Part shown: in pieces, positions 24,953-33,127 of the stretch | Layout: each line of letters opens with the position of its first letter | How positions within the stretch are numbered: position 1 is the stretch's first letter | Assembly (NCBI RefSeq): GCF_035762905.1 | Contig: NZ_DASUCC010000045.1 | Span: 1-57,591, forward strand | DNA length: 57,591 bases | Direction of reading: 5' to 3' | Source: DASYTH01 sp035762905 | GTDB taxonomy: Bacteria > Actinomycetota > Actinomycetes > Mycobacteriales > Pseudonocardiaceae | The notes under the pieces: model-generated | What the model was told of the DNA's origin: nothing | The model's database searches: none | What the model saw: the letters and a program-made list of their open reading frames with translations, nothing else | Position numbers and translations under genes: made by a program

Positions 24953-24989
24953 TCAACGCAGCGTCGACGGCTGAGCCGGGGCTTGGTCC

Positions 24990-25028
24990 CGATGCAGGGC
25001 ACCCACCCGCCCCGGGTGCCTTGCATCG
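24990..25028 (+). terminator. Strong terminator-like hairpin
   Basis: Arms CGATGCAGGGCACCC (24990-25004) and 25014-25028 form a 15-bp stem with one G-T pair and a 9-base loop, in the 315-base gap between the PaaK-like and HerA-like genes. It ends 47 bases before the leaderless promoter at 25076 and would insulate the repair operon. Confidence 0.8.
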
Positions 25029-25075
25029 GATGACGCGCCGGGGCGGCGGTGGCCGGGGGCGGCCGCGCGGGCACC

Positions 25076-25081
25076 TAGACT
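25076..25081 (+). promoter_or_regulatory. -10 element of a leaderless promoter (repair operon)
   Basis: TAGACT ends 8 bases before the GTG at 25090, so transcription should start at or next to the first codon. No ribosome-binding site precedes that GTG, which agrees with a leaderless mRNA, common in actinobacteria. Confidence 0.65.
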
Positions 25082-25089
25082 CCTGGCTC

Positions 25090-26829
25090 GTGACCGAGCC
25101 GGTGGGGTTGGTGGTGGGAACTGAGGCGGCGAGCCCGCTGCGGTTCTCCGTCGGCATCGCGCCGGCTCAGTTTCTGCAGCTGGACGACGTGGTGGTGACC
25201 GAGCGGGCGCTGCCGGACGGCACCATGGTGCGGGTCGCAGGCGTGGTCACCAACGTGGAGGCGGGGCACGAGGGGGCGCGGTTCGCCTCCGACGTGTTCC
25301 TCATCGAGCAGGGTGTGCTGCCGGCCGAGGTGAGCGAGGTCGCCGAGGTCACGGTGACCCGGGTGGAGCCGGAGGTCTACGTTCCGCCACGGCCGGGCAC
25401 GCCGGTGCACCGGGCCAGCGGCGAGCAGCGGGACGGCGCGCTGTACTTCGACACGATGGGCGAGGCGAAGGTGCCGATCGGCCTCGGGCGCGACGGGCAG
25501 CCGGTGTTCCTCAACTTCGAGTTCGTGGACGGCACCCGCGGCGGGCACGTGTCGATCTCCGGAGTGTCCGGGATCGCCACCAAGACCTCGTTCGCCACCT
25601 TCCTGCTGCACTCGATCTTCAACTGTGGCGTGCTGGACCGGGAGGCGCACAACACCAAGGCGCTGATCTTCAGCGTCAAGGGCGAGGACCTGCTGTTCCT
25701 GGACTACACCAACTCACGCCTGCGCGCCGGGCAGCGCGAGCGGTACGCGAAGCTCGGCCTGCCGGCGGCCCCGTTCGCCAACGTGGCCGTGTTCGCCCCG
25801 CCCCGGCCCGGCGACCCGAGCGGCACCCCGGACGTGCGCGCCCGGGACCGCGCGGTCAGCCCGTTCTACTGGACCCTGGCCGAGTTCTGCGAGCAGGAGC
25901 TGATGCCGTTCGTGTTCGCCGACGGCGAGGACGAGCGCAGCCAGTACACGATGCTGATCGGTCAGGTCGCCGCCCGGCTGCGCCGCGACGCCAAGCGGGT
26001 GGGCGACGACGGCGCGATCACCGTGTCCGGCGTCGAAGCCAGGAACGGCGGCCCGCTGCACACCTTCGCGCAGCTGGTCGGGCTGATCGAGGACGAGCTC
26101 GGCGAGGACGACACCCGCCGGGACTGGGTGGCCGGCAGCACCTCGACCGGCAGCGTGAACGCGTTCCTGCGCCGGCTGCGCTCGGCGGTCCGGCCGCTGT
26201 CCACGATCATCCGGGCCGACCTGCGGGACCGCGGGGATCGCTCGCTGACCACCGCGCGGGCTCAGGTGACCGTGGTGGACCTGCACAATCTGCCGGACCG
26301 GGCGCAGCGGTTCGTGGTCGGCGTGAGCCTGCGCCAGGAGTTTCGCCGCAAGGAGTCGCAGGGCACCGCGCGGCCGCTGATGTTCATCGTGCTCGACGAG
26401 CTGAACAAGTACGCGCCGCGCGAGGGCGACAGCCCGATCAAGCAGATCCTGCTGGACGTGGCCGAGCGCGGGCGCTCGCTCGGCGTGATCCTGATCGGCG
26501 CTCAGCAGACAGCGAGCGAGGTGGAGCGGCGGATCGTGGCCAACTGCTCGATCCGGGTGGCCGGCCGGCTCGACCCCGCCGAGGCGTCCCGGCCGGAGTA
26601 CGGCTACCTGCCGCCGATGCAACGGCAGCGCGCGACCCTGGCCAAGCCCGGCACGATGTTCGTCGCGCAGCCGGACATCCCGGTCCCGCTTGCCATCGAG
26701 TTCCCGTTCCCGGCCTGGGCGACCCGGCCCGCCGAGACGGGGGAGTGGACCGGGGTGGACACCGGTCCGGCCATGCCGGCAGACCCGTTCGCCACCATCC
26801 CAGGAGCCGATGATCCGCCCCCGTTCTGA
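25090..26829 (+). CDS. HerA-like (FtsK/HerA superfamily) ATPase
   Basis: ATPase of 579 residues at the head of the repair operon. An N-terminal OB/HAS-barrel-like region (about 8-100, EPVGLVVGTEAASPLRFSVG) precedes the motor domain, as in HerA. The P-loop is GVSGIATKTS with Lys165; the usual Gly before Lys is replaced by Thr, so it is atypical. Walker B is PLMFIVLDELNKY, and the arginine-finger region GVILIGAQQTASEVERRIVANC is characteristic of HerA. The GTG at 25090 is chosen from the leaderless promoter. HerA proteins form hexameric DNA-translocating rings that drive NurA nuclease and assist Mre11-Rad50 in end resection; the same partners follow here. Spacing to the Mre11 gene is 9 bases. 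Confidence 0.85.
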   Translation: MTEPVGLVVGTEAASPLRFSVGIAPAQFLQLDDVVVTERALPDGTMVRVAGVVTNVEAGHEGARFASDVFLIEQGVLPAEVSEVAEVTVTRVEPEVYVPPRPGTPVHRASGEQRDGALYFDTMGEAKVPIGLGRDGQPVFLNFEFVDGTRGGHVSISGVSGIATKTSFATFLLHSIFNCGVLDREAHNTKALIFSVKGEDLLFLDYTNSRLRAGQRERYAKLGLPAAPFANVAVFAPPRPGDPSGTPDVRARDRAVSPFYWTLAEFCEQELMPFVFADGEDERSQYTMLIGQVAARLRRDAKRVGDDGAITVSGVEARNGGPLHTFAQLVGLIEDELGEDDTRRDWVAGSTSTGSVNAFLRRLRSAVRPLSTIIRADLRDRGDRSLTTARAQVTVVDLHNLPDRAQRFVVGVSLRQEFRRKESQGTARPLMFIVLDELNKYAPREGDSPIKQILLDVAERGRSLGVILIGAQQTASEVERRIVANCSIRVAGRLDPAEASRPEYGYLPPMQRQRATLAKPGTMFVAQPDIPVPLAIEFPFPAWATRPAETGEWTGVDTGPAMPADPFATIPGADDPPPF

Positions 26830-26838
26830 GAGCCGCGC

Positions 26839-27999
26839 ATGAAGATCCTGCATACCGCCGACTGGCACGTGGGCAAGGTGCTGAAGAACCAGCCCCGGCT
26901 GGACGAGCACCGGGCCGTGCTCGCCGACCTGGTCCGGATCGCCGACGCCGAGGACGTCGACGTGGTGATCGTGGCCGGGGACCTGTTCGAGACCGGCACG
27001 CCCGGTCCGGCCGCGCAGGCACTGGTCATGCGAACCCTGCTCGCGCTGCGCGGATCCGGCCGGCAGGTGGTGGCGCTGGCCGGTAACCACGACAACCAGA
27101 AACTGGTCGACGACGTGTACCGGCCGGTGCTCGGCGAACTGGGCATGCACGTGGTCGGCTCGCCCAAACGCCCGGACTCCGGCGGCACGGTCACGGTCAC
27201 CGCGCGGTCCGGCGAGGTGGCCCGGATCGCCGTGCTGCCCTTCCTTTCCGTGCGGTACGCGGTGCGCGCGGCCGAGGTGGTGCTGCACGACACCCATGAG
27301 CACACCATGGACTACGCCCGGCAGGTCAAGGCGATCGTCGGCGCGCTGTCCGCGGGCTTCGCCGGTGACACGGTCAACATCGTCACCACGCACGCCACCC
27401 TGCTCGGCGGCCGGCGCGGCGGCGGCGAGCGGGAGGTGCAGACGCTGCTCGGCTACGAGCTGCCGGCCACGGTGTTCCCGTCCAGCGCACACTATGTGGC
27501 ACTCGGCCACCTGCACCGCTACCAGGAGATCGACGGTCCGTGCCCGATCGCCTACTCCGGATCGCCGCTGGCGCTGGACTTCGGCGAGGAGGCCAACGAA
27601 TCGGTGGCGCTGATCGTGCACGCGACACCGCAGAGCCGGGCCACCGTGCGCCCGGTTCCGGTGCGCGGCGGCCGTCCACTTCGGACACTGCGGGGCACGC
27701 TGGACGAGGTGGTCGCCGGCGGGGAGCAGGCCGGCGACGCCTTCCTCCGGGTGGTGCTCACCGAGAAGGCCAGGGCCGGTCTCGCCGACGCGGTCCGGGA
27801 GAAGCTGCCGAACGTGCTCGAGGTGCAGATCGATCCGGAGTACCGGGCCCGGCCGGCAACCGGCTCGGTGGCCGGCCGGCTCGGCCGTTCGCCGGCCGAG
27901 TTGTTCGGCGCTTTCCTCGCCGAGCAGAACATCGAGGACGCGCGGGTGGCCGGGATGTTCGCCGAGCTCTACGAGGACGCGGCCGGCGGTGGTGCCTGA
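26839..27999 (+). CDS. sbcD: Mre11/SbcD-type DNA exonuclease subunit
   Basis: Metallophosphoesterase nuclease of 386 residues. The phosphodiesterase motifs are in order: HTADWHVGK (Asp8, His10), VAGDLFE (Asp49), ALAGNHDNQK, TTHATLLGG and GHLHRYQ, which provide the two-metal (Mn) site. The C-terminal 100 residues form the capping and Rad50-binding region. It works with the Rad50-like ATPase encoded next, the start codon of which overlaps this stop (TGATG). The complex opens and trims hairpin or protein-blocked DNA ends. It is encoded directly after the HerA-like ATPase, unlike typical isolated bacterial sbcCD pairs. Confidence 0.93.
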   Translation: MKILHTADWHVGKVLKNQPRLDEHRAVLADLVRIADAEDVDVVIVAGDLFETGTPGPAAQALVMRTLLALRGSGRQVVALAGNHDNQKLVDDVYRPVLGELGMHVVGSPKRPDSGGTVTVTARSGEVARIAVLPFLSVRYAVRAAEVVLHDTHEHTMDYARQVKAIVGALSAGFAGDTVNIVTTHATLLGGRRGGGEREVQTLLGYELPATVFPSSAHYVALGHLHRYQEIDGPCPIAYSGSPLALDFGEEANESVALIVHATPQSRATVRPVPVRGGRPLRTLRGTLDEVVAGGEQAGDAFLRVVLTEKARAGLADAVREKLPNVLEVQIDPEYRARPATGSVAGRLGRSPAELFGAFLAEQNIEDARVAGMFAELYEDAAGGGA

Positions 28000-30437
28000 T
28001 GCGCCCGCTGCGGCTCATGCTCGACGGTTTCGGCAGCTATCGCGAGCGCACCGAGATCGATCTGTCCGATGTGGAGTTCTTCGTGCTGACCGGGCCGACC
28101 GGCTCCGGCAAGAGCACCGTGATCGACGCGCTGTGCTTCGCCCTGTACGGCACGGTTCCCCGATGGGGCAAGGGAAACGTGATTCGCAACGCGCTTGCGC
28201 CATCCACCGTGGAGTGCCGGGTGTGCCTGGTGTTCGAGGTGGCCGGTGCCCGGTATGCCGCCGCCCGGGCGCTCAAGCGGGACGCGCGGGGTCAGGTGCA
28301 CACCAAGGAGGCCCGGCTCGATCGGCTTGATCCCGCCGTGCCGGCGGACGGCGACCTGGCCAAGATCCTCGAGGCGTGCGTGGAGCCGATCGTGGAGGGG
28401 CCGGACCAGGTCACGGCCCGGGTCAGCGCCCTGCTCGGGATCAGCTACGAGCACTTCACCCAGTGCGTCCTGCTGCCGCAGGGCCGGTTCGCCGAGTTCC
28501 TGCACGCCAAGCCGAGCGAACGGCAGGATCTGCTGAGCCGGCTGCTGGCCTACGGGATCTACGAGGAGATCGGCCGGCGGGCGCGGGAGCGGGCACAGCT
28601 CGCCGGGGACCGGCTGGCCATGGCCGAGCGGCGGCTGGCCGAACTGGGCACGGTGACCGAGGCGGACATCGCCGCGGGCGAGCGGCGGGTGACCGAGCTG
28701 GCCGGCCTGGTGTCCGAAGTGGACTCGGTGGTCGCGGAGATCGCGGACCTGCGGGACCGGTGGAAGGACGCCAATGTCGCGGCCGAGTCGGCCCGAACCG
28801 CACTGGCCGAGCTGGCCGCGCTGCGGGTGCCCGGCGACGTCGCCGATCTGTCCGCCCGGCTGGCCGTGGCCGACGAGCTGATCGACCGCCGGGTCGCCGA
28901 GGCGGTGGCGGCGGAGCGGGCCGAGGAACGGGCCCAGGCGGAGCTGGCCGGGCTCGCCGACCTCGCCGTGCTGCACGGCTGGCGGGAGGCGCACCGCAGG
29001 GAAGCGGCGGTGCGCGACCGGTTGGACCGGCTGTGCGCCGAGCGGGACGCGGCCGAGGGCGCCGAGTCGGCCGCGGCGGAGGAACTGGCCACGGCCGAGC
29101 GGGCGCTCACCGAGGCCGAAACCGCCCAGGCGGCAACGGATCGCGCGCACCGGGCGGTGGCGCTGGCCACCGATCTGGCGCCCGGCGCGCCCTGCCCGGT
29201 GTGCCTGCGCACGGTGGATTCCGTGCCGCACCACGAGGTTCCGGCCGATCTCGACGCGGCCAGGGCCGCGGTCAAGGCCGCGAAGGCCGCGGTGACCGAT
29301 GGCCGCCGCCGGCACACCGCGGCCAGCCGGACCGCCGAGGCCGCCCGGACCGAGGTCGGCTCGGCGCAGCGCCAGGCCGCGGAGCTGGCCGGCGAGCTGC
29401 GCGACGCGCCACCCGCCGCCGAGGTGATCACCGCGCTGGAGCACCGGCAGACCGCCGAGGCCGCGATGGACCGCGCCCGGACCGCGGCCGCCGGCGCCCG
29501 GAAGGCCGTGGATCAGGCCAGGACGGACCGGGAGGCGCTGCGCGAGGAGGAACGGCGGGCCTGGTCGGCGCTGCGGGACCGGCGGGACACGTTCGTCGCG
29601 CTCGGCGTGCCGGCGCTGGACGGTTCCGACCCGGCCGGCGCCTGGCGTGACCTGCTGGCCTGGGCCGGCGAGGCGCGCGCCGAACTGTCCGGCGGCGTGG
29701 CCGAGCTGGAGTCGGCCGAACGGGAGCTGCGGGCCCGCGGCAGCGCGGCGGCCACCGGGCTGATCGGGCTGCTCGAACGCAACGGGGTGGACGTCACCGA
29801 CGCCGCGGCGGCGCCGGTCGCCCTTGCCCGGCACCGGGAGCGGGCCGCGCGGGATCTGGCGCAGGCGCGCGAGCGGGCCGAACGGGCCGCCGGGCTGGCC
29901 GCCGAGGTCGACCGGCACCGGGCCGAGCACCAGGTGGCCGAGCTGCTCGGGCAGCTGCTGCGTTCCGACGGGTTCGAGCGGTGGCTGTGCGCCGAGGCGC
30001 TGGAGTCGCTGGTGCTGGAGGCTTCGCAGACCCTGATGCAGCTCTCCGGCGGGCAGTACGAGCTGCTCCGCGGCACCCGCAACGAGCTGGTCGTGGTCGA
30101 TCACAACGACGCCGGCACCCAGCGACCGGTGAACACGCTGTCCGGCGGGGAGACGTTCCAGGCCTCGCTCGCCCTCGCGCTTGCGCTGTCCCATCAGGTC
30201 GCCGGGCTGTCCGGCGGCAGGCGCGATCTGAACTCCATGTTCCTGGACGAGGGTTTCGGCACCCTCGACGAGTCCACTTTGGACATCGTGGCGAGCACGC
30301 TCGAGCGGCTGGCGGCGGAGACCGACCGGATGGTCGGCATCGTCACGCACGTGCCGGCGCTGGCCGAGCGGGTGCCGGTGCGATTCGCGGTCACCCGGGA
30401 CGGCGCGTCGTCGCGGCTGACCCGGCTCGGGATGTGA
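27999..30437 (+). CDS. sbcC: Rad50/SbcC-type SMC-like ATPase
   Basis: SMC-family ATPase of 812 residues. Walker A GPTGSGKST is at about residues 32-40 and the Q-loop region at LLPQGRFAEF. Two long coiled-coil arms (about 185-395 and 440-640) flank a zinc hook CPVC inside APCPVCLRTVD. The signature motif is NTLSGGETFQASLALALALS, and Walker B lies at MFLDEGFGTLDEST. It partners the preceding Mre11/SbcD, and the shared TGATG junction couples their translation. It is shorter than E. coli SbcC, as usual for actinobacterial and archaeal Rad50 forms. It acts at double-strand ends and DNA hairpins. Confidence 0.94.
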   Translation: MRPLRLMLDGFGSYRERTEIDLSDVEFFVLTGPTGSGKSTVIDALCFALYGTVPRWGKGNVIRNALAPSTVECRVCLVFEVAGARYAAARALKRDARGQVHTKEARLDRLDPAVPADGDLAKILEACVEPIVEGPDQVTARVSALLGISYEHFTQCVLLPQGRFAEFLHAKPSERQDLLSRLLAYGIYEEIGRRARERAQLAGDRLAMAERRLAELGTVTEADIAAGERRVTELAGLVSEVDSVVAEIADLRDRWKDANVAAESARTALAELAALRVPGDVADLSARLAVADELIDRRVAEAVAAERAEERAQAELAGLADLAVLHGWREAHRREAAVRDRLDRLCAERDAAEGAESAAAEELATAERALTEAETAQAATDRAHRAVALATDLAPGAPCPVCLRTVDSVPHHEVPADLDAARAAVKAAKAAVTDGRRRHTAASRTAEAARTEVGSAQRQAAELAGELRDAPPAAEVITALEHRQTAEAAMDRARTAAAGARKAVDQARTDREALREEERRAWSALRDRRDTFVALGVPALDGSDPAGAWRDLLAWAGEARAELSGGVAELESAERELRARGSAAATGLIGLLERNGVDVTDAAAAPVALARHRERAARDLAQARERAERAAGLAAEVDRHRAEHQVAELLGQLLRSDGFERWLCAEALESLVLEASQTLMQLSGGQYELLRGTRNELVVVDHNDAGTQRPVNTLSGGETFQASLALALALSHQVAGLSGGRRDLNSMFLDEGFGTLDESTLDIVASTLERLAAETDRMVGIVTHVPALAERVPVRFAVTRDGASSRLTRLGM

Positions 30438-30447
30438 TGGTGACCCA

Positions 30448-31401
30448 ATGACGGCGCTGCTGACCCCGACCTCGTACACGGTCGACCCGTGGGACCCCGG
30501 CTACGGGGTGGCGGTCGGCGACGAGCTGGACGGCCGGGACTCCACCGCGCGGCTGGAGCTGGACCTGGAGCTGCCCGCCGCGCGCTGGCGCCCGCTGAAC
30601 CCGTCCGGTGCGGTCCCCCTGCCGGCGGCCGTGCTGTTCCTCGACGGGGTGCGCCGGATCGACGCCCGGGTGTGGGTGCACACCGCGGAGCCGCAACCCA
30701 TCCCGGCCGTCGCCGCGTCGCTGGCCGTCGGGCTGGTGTGCTGCGACGGCGCGGCCACCATCGCCGGCGTCCGGGTGGACCGCGGCCTCTACACCGCCGC
30801 GGCCGGCGCCGACGTCGACACGCCGCACGCCGTCTACCGCTACCGCCCGGCCCGGCCGGGTCTGGACGCGCTGTCGCTGGCCGTGCAGAACCGGCTGGCC
30901 GAGCTGGAGGTGGAGCTGGCGACGGCGTGGCGGGCCGGGAGCGGCGGGGACGACCTGCTGGTGGTGGACGGGCCGTTGCGCGGCCGCACCCACCTCGCGC
31001 GCACGGTCGGCTACGTCAAGACCCACCACAAGACCTACCTGCCGGCGCCGCAGGCCGAGGTGGTCGCGGCGCTGGCGCCGGGGCAGCGCAGCCCGGTGTT
31101 CGGCATGGGCACCTCGTGGGAGCGGCGGTCCTGGTACCTGCGGCTGTCCGGCGGCTCGCGCGCGCCGTGGTCGGCGACCGTGCGGCTGGAGTGCGCGCCG
31201 GACCTGCCGGTGGACCAGGTGATCGCGCTGGCCGATGCGACCGGGCGGATGCTGCCGCCACTGGCCAGCACGCCGTACAAGGACCCGCGCGCCCCGCAGA
31301 ACCTGGTCCCGATCGGCGGCCTCGAACGGGAGCTGCGGCACCGGCTCGGCGACGCGGCGCTGCTGTACCGGTCCTTGCGCGCCGCGCTGCGCTCGGCTTG
31401 A
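30448..31401 (+). CDS. NurA-like putative nuclease, last partner of the HerA-Mre11-Rad50 set
   Basis: A 317-residue soluble protein, 10 bases after the Rad50 stop. I assign it to the NurA group from pattern and context, not from a search. It has an early Asp-Gly motif AAVLFLDGVRRIDARVWV (Asp66), a second Asp-Gly DLLVVDGPLRG (Asp174), then VGYVKTHHKTYLP and the conserved-looking end PYKDPRAPQNLVPIGGLE. NurA nucleases carry an N-terminal Asp in such a DG motif, a second internal acidic residue and a C-terminal motif rich in Pro, His or Leu, and are encoded beside HerA in archaea. If correct, the operon encodes a full motor-nuclease end-resection machine. Alternatively it is an unrelated accessory factor of SbcCD. 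Confidence 0.6.
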   Translation: MTALLTPTSYTVDPWDPGYGVAVGDELDGRDSTARLELDLELPAARWRPLNPSGAVPLPAAVLFLDGVRRIDARVWVHTAEPQPIPAVAASLAVGLVCCDGAATIAGVRVDRGLYTAAAGADVDTPHAVYRYRPARPGLDALSLAVQNRLAELEVELATAWRAGSGGDDLLVVDGPLRGRTHLARTVGYVKTHHKTYLPAPQAEVVAALAPGQRSPVFGMGTSWERRSWYLRLSGGSRAPWSATVRLECAPDLPVDQVIALADATGRMLPPLASTPYKDPRAPQNLVPIGGLERELRHRLGDAALLYRSLRAALRSA

Positions 31402-31409
31402 CTCCGGCC

Positions 31410-32243
31410 ATGGCCGGACGAGCACTGGTGTTGGGCGGCGGCGGACTGGCGGGCATCGCGTGGGAGACCGGAATGCTCGCCGGCATGGCCGCGGAGGGCC
31501 ACGACGTGACCGGCGCGGAGGTGTTGATCGGCACGTCGGCCGGCTCGGTCGTGGCGTCCCAGGTCGCCACCGCGGTCCCGCTGGCGACGCTGTTCGACCG
31601 GCAGGCCGACCCGGCCCGGTGGACCCCCGAGCTGCCGCCCAACGGCATTCCCCTGCCCGAGCTGTTCGAGATGACCGCCCGGTGGGCCGAGGAGATCGAC
31701 GACCCCGCCGAGCTGCGCCGCCGGGTGGGCACCATGGCCCTGGCCACCGAGACCGTCGCCGAACCCGACCGGCGCGCGGTCATCGCCGCCCGCCTCCCGG
31801 TGCACGACTGGCCCGGCCGCCCGCTGTCGATCGTCGCCGTTGATGTGCACACCGGCGATCCCCGGGTGTTCGATCGCGACTCCGGCGTGCCGCTGATCGA
31901 CGCGGTCGCCGCCAGCTGTGCCGTGCCCGGCGTCTGGCCCCCGGTCACCATCGGCGAAACCCGCTACATCGACGGCGGTCTGCGCTCGCTGGCCAACGCC
32001 GACCTGGCCAGTGGGTCCGAGGTCGTGCTCGTGCTGGCCGCCATCCCGGACCCGGCGTTGGACGACCAGGTCGCCGAGCTGTCCGCAACGGGTTCCCGGG
32101 TCACCGTTCTCACCCCCGACGAGGAGTCCCTCGCCGCCTTCGGTACCGACCCGCTCGACCCGGCCACCCGCACCCCCGCCGCCAAGGCCGGCCACGCCCA
32201 GGGCCGCCGCGCCGCCGCGACCATCGCCACCTTGTGGACCTAG
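31410..32243 (+). CDS. Patatin-like phospholipase family protein
   Basis: Serine hydrolase of 277 residues of the patatin (RssA-like) family. Three motifs are present: oxyanion loop LVLGGGGLAGIAW, nucleophile elbow GTSAGS and catalytic Asp in YIDGGLRS. There is no signal peptide, so it is probably cytoplasmic, acting on lipid acyl esters. ATG 31410 follows the NurA-like stop by 8 bases, making it the probable last gene of the repair operon transcript, although a lipid hydrolase has no known part in end resection. The substrate is unknown. Confidence 0.88.
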   Translation: MAGRALVLGGGGLAGIAWETGMLAGMAAEGHDVTGAEVLIGTSAGSVVASQVATAVPLATLFDRQADPARWTPELPPNGIPLPELFEMTARWAEEIDDPAELRRRVGTMALATETVAEPDRRAVIAARLPVHDWPGRPLSIVAVDVHTGDPRVFDRDSGVPLIDAVAASCAVPGVWPPVTIGETRYIDGGLRSLANADLASGSEVVLVLAAIPDPALDDQVAELSATGSRVTVLTPDEESLAAFGTDPLDPATRTPAAKAGHAQGRRAAATIATLWT

Positions 32244-32292
32244 CCGACCGGCGCCGTGATTCTCCGGGCCGGGGAGTGTCGGGGTGATCGAG

Positions 32293-32298
32293 TAGCGT
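32293..32298 (+). promoter_or_regulatory. -10 element of a leaderless promoter
   Basis: TAGCGT is followed by 7 bases and the ATG at 32306, with no ribosome site. The same element and spacing occur at 33115. Confidence 0.6.
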
Positions 32299-32305
32299 CG
32301 GCGGC

Positions 32306-33094
32306 ATGGCCACGTTGGTTTCGTTTCATGCGCATCCAGATGACGAGAGCATCGCGTGCGGAGGGGTGATGCGGAAGGCGTCGGACGAGGGGCACCGGGT
32401 GGTGCTGGTGGTGGCGACGCGCGGTGAGGTGGGTGAGGTCGAGGACGGGTTCCTCGCCGAGGGGGAGCAGCTGTGGGAGCGGCGGGTGGTCGAGACCGAG
32501 TCGGCGGCGGCGATCCTCGGCGCGCACCGGGTGGAGTTCCTGGGGTATGTCGATTCCGGGATGATGGGCACGCCGACCAACGACGCGCCGGGGTCGTTCT
32601 GGACCGCCGAGGTCGAGGACGCGGCGGAGAAGCTGGCGGCGATCCTGCGCGAGGAGCGGGCCGACGTGCTGACCTGCTACGACGACAACGGACAGTACGG
32701 GCATCCGGACCACATCATGGTGCACCGGGTGGGCATGCGGGCCGCGGAACTGGCGGGCACGCCGCGGGTGTACCAGAGCACGGTCAACCGGGACCACATC
32801 CGGCGCGGCATGGCCGAGCTGGCGGCGGCCGAGGGCGAGGCCGCCGCGTCGCCGGACATCGACGTGGACAGCTTCGGCAAGCCCGAGTCGGAGATCACGG
32901 CCGCGGTGGACGTGACCAAGTACGTGGACGTCAAGCGGGCGGCGATGCGGGCCCACGCCAGCCAGATCAGCGAGCAGTCCTTCTTCCTGACCATGGACGA
33001 CGAGTCGTTCCGGTCGGCGTTCGGCATCGAGTGGTTCATCCGGGCCGGGCAGGGACCCGGGATCACCGAGACCGACCTGTTCGCCGGACTGTAG
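32306..33094 (+). CDS. PIG-L family deacetylase
   Basis: Zinc-dependent de-N-acetylase-fold protein of 262 residues. The two metal-binding motifs are HAHPDDES near the start (residues 8-15) and QYGHPDHIMVHR (about 132-143). The family includes GlcNAc-PI deacetylase, mycothiol MshB and mycothiol-conjugate amidase Mca. The wording ACGGVMRKASDEGHRVVLV and the 262-residue length fit the broad actinobacterial PIG-L group rather than clear MshB or Mca orthologues. It probably removes an acetyl or acyl amide from a sugar-amine or thiol-linked substrate. It is monocistronic by promoter placement. Confidence 0.9.
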   Translation: MATLVSFHAHPDDESIACGGVMRKASDEGHRVVLVVATRGEVGEVEDGFLAEGEQLWERRVVETESAAAILGAHRVEFLGYVDSGMMGTPTNDAPGSFWTAEVEDAAEKLAAILREERADVLTCYDDNGQYGHPDHIMVHRVGMRAAELAGTPRVYQSTVNRDHIRRGMAELAAAEGEAAASPDIDVDSFGKPESEITAAVDVTKYVDVKRAAMRAHASQISEQSFFLTMDDESFRSAFGIEWFIRAGQGPGITETDLFAGL

Positions 33095-33114
33095 AAACCG
33101 GGCGCGTGGCCTTG

Positions 33115-33120
33115 TAGCGT
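33115..33120 (+). promoter_or_regulatory. -10 element of a leaderless promoter
   Basis: TAGCGT, 7 bases, then ATG at 33128: identical in element and spacing to the promoter at 32293. No ribosome site is present. Confidence 0.6.
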
Positions 33121-33127
33121 GCCGCGC

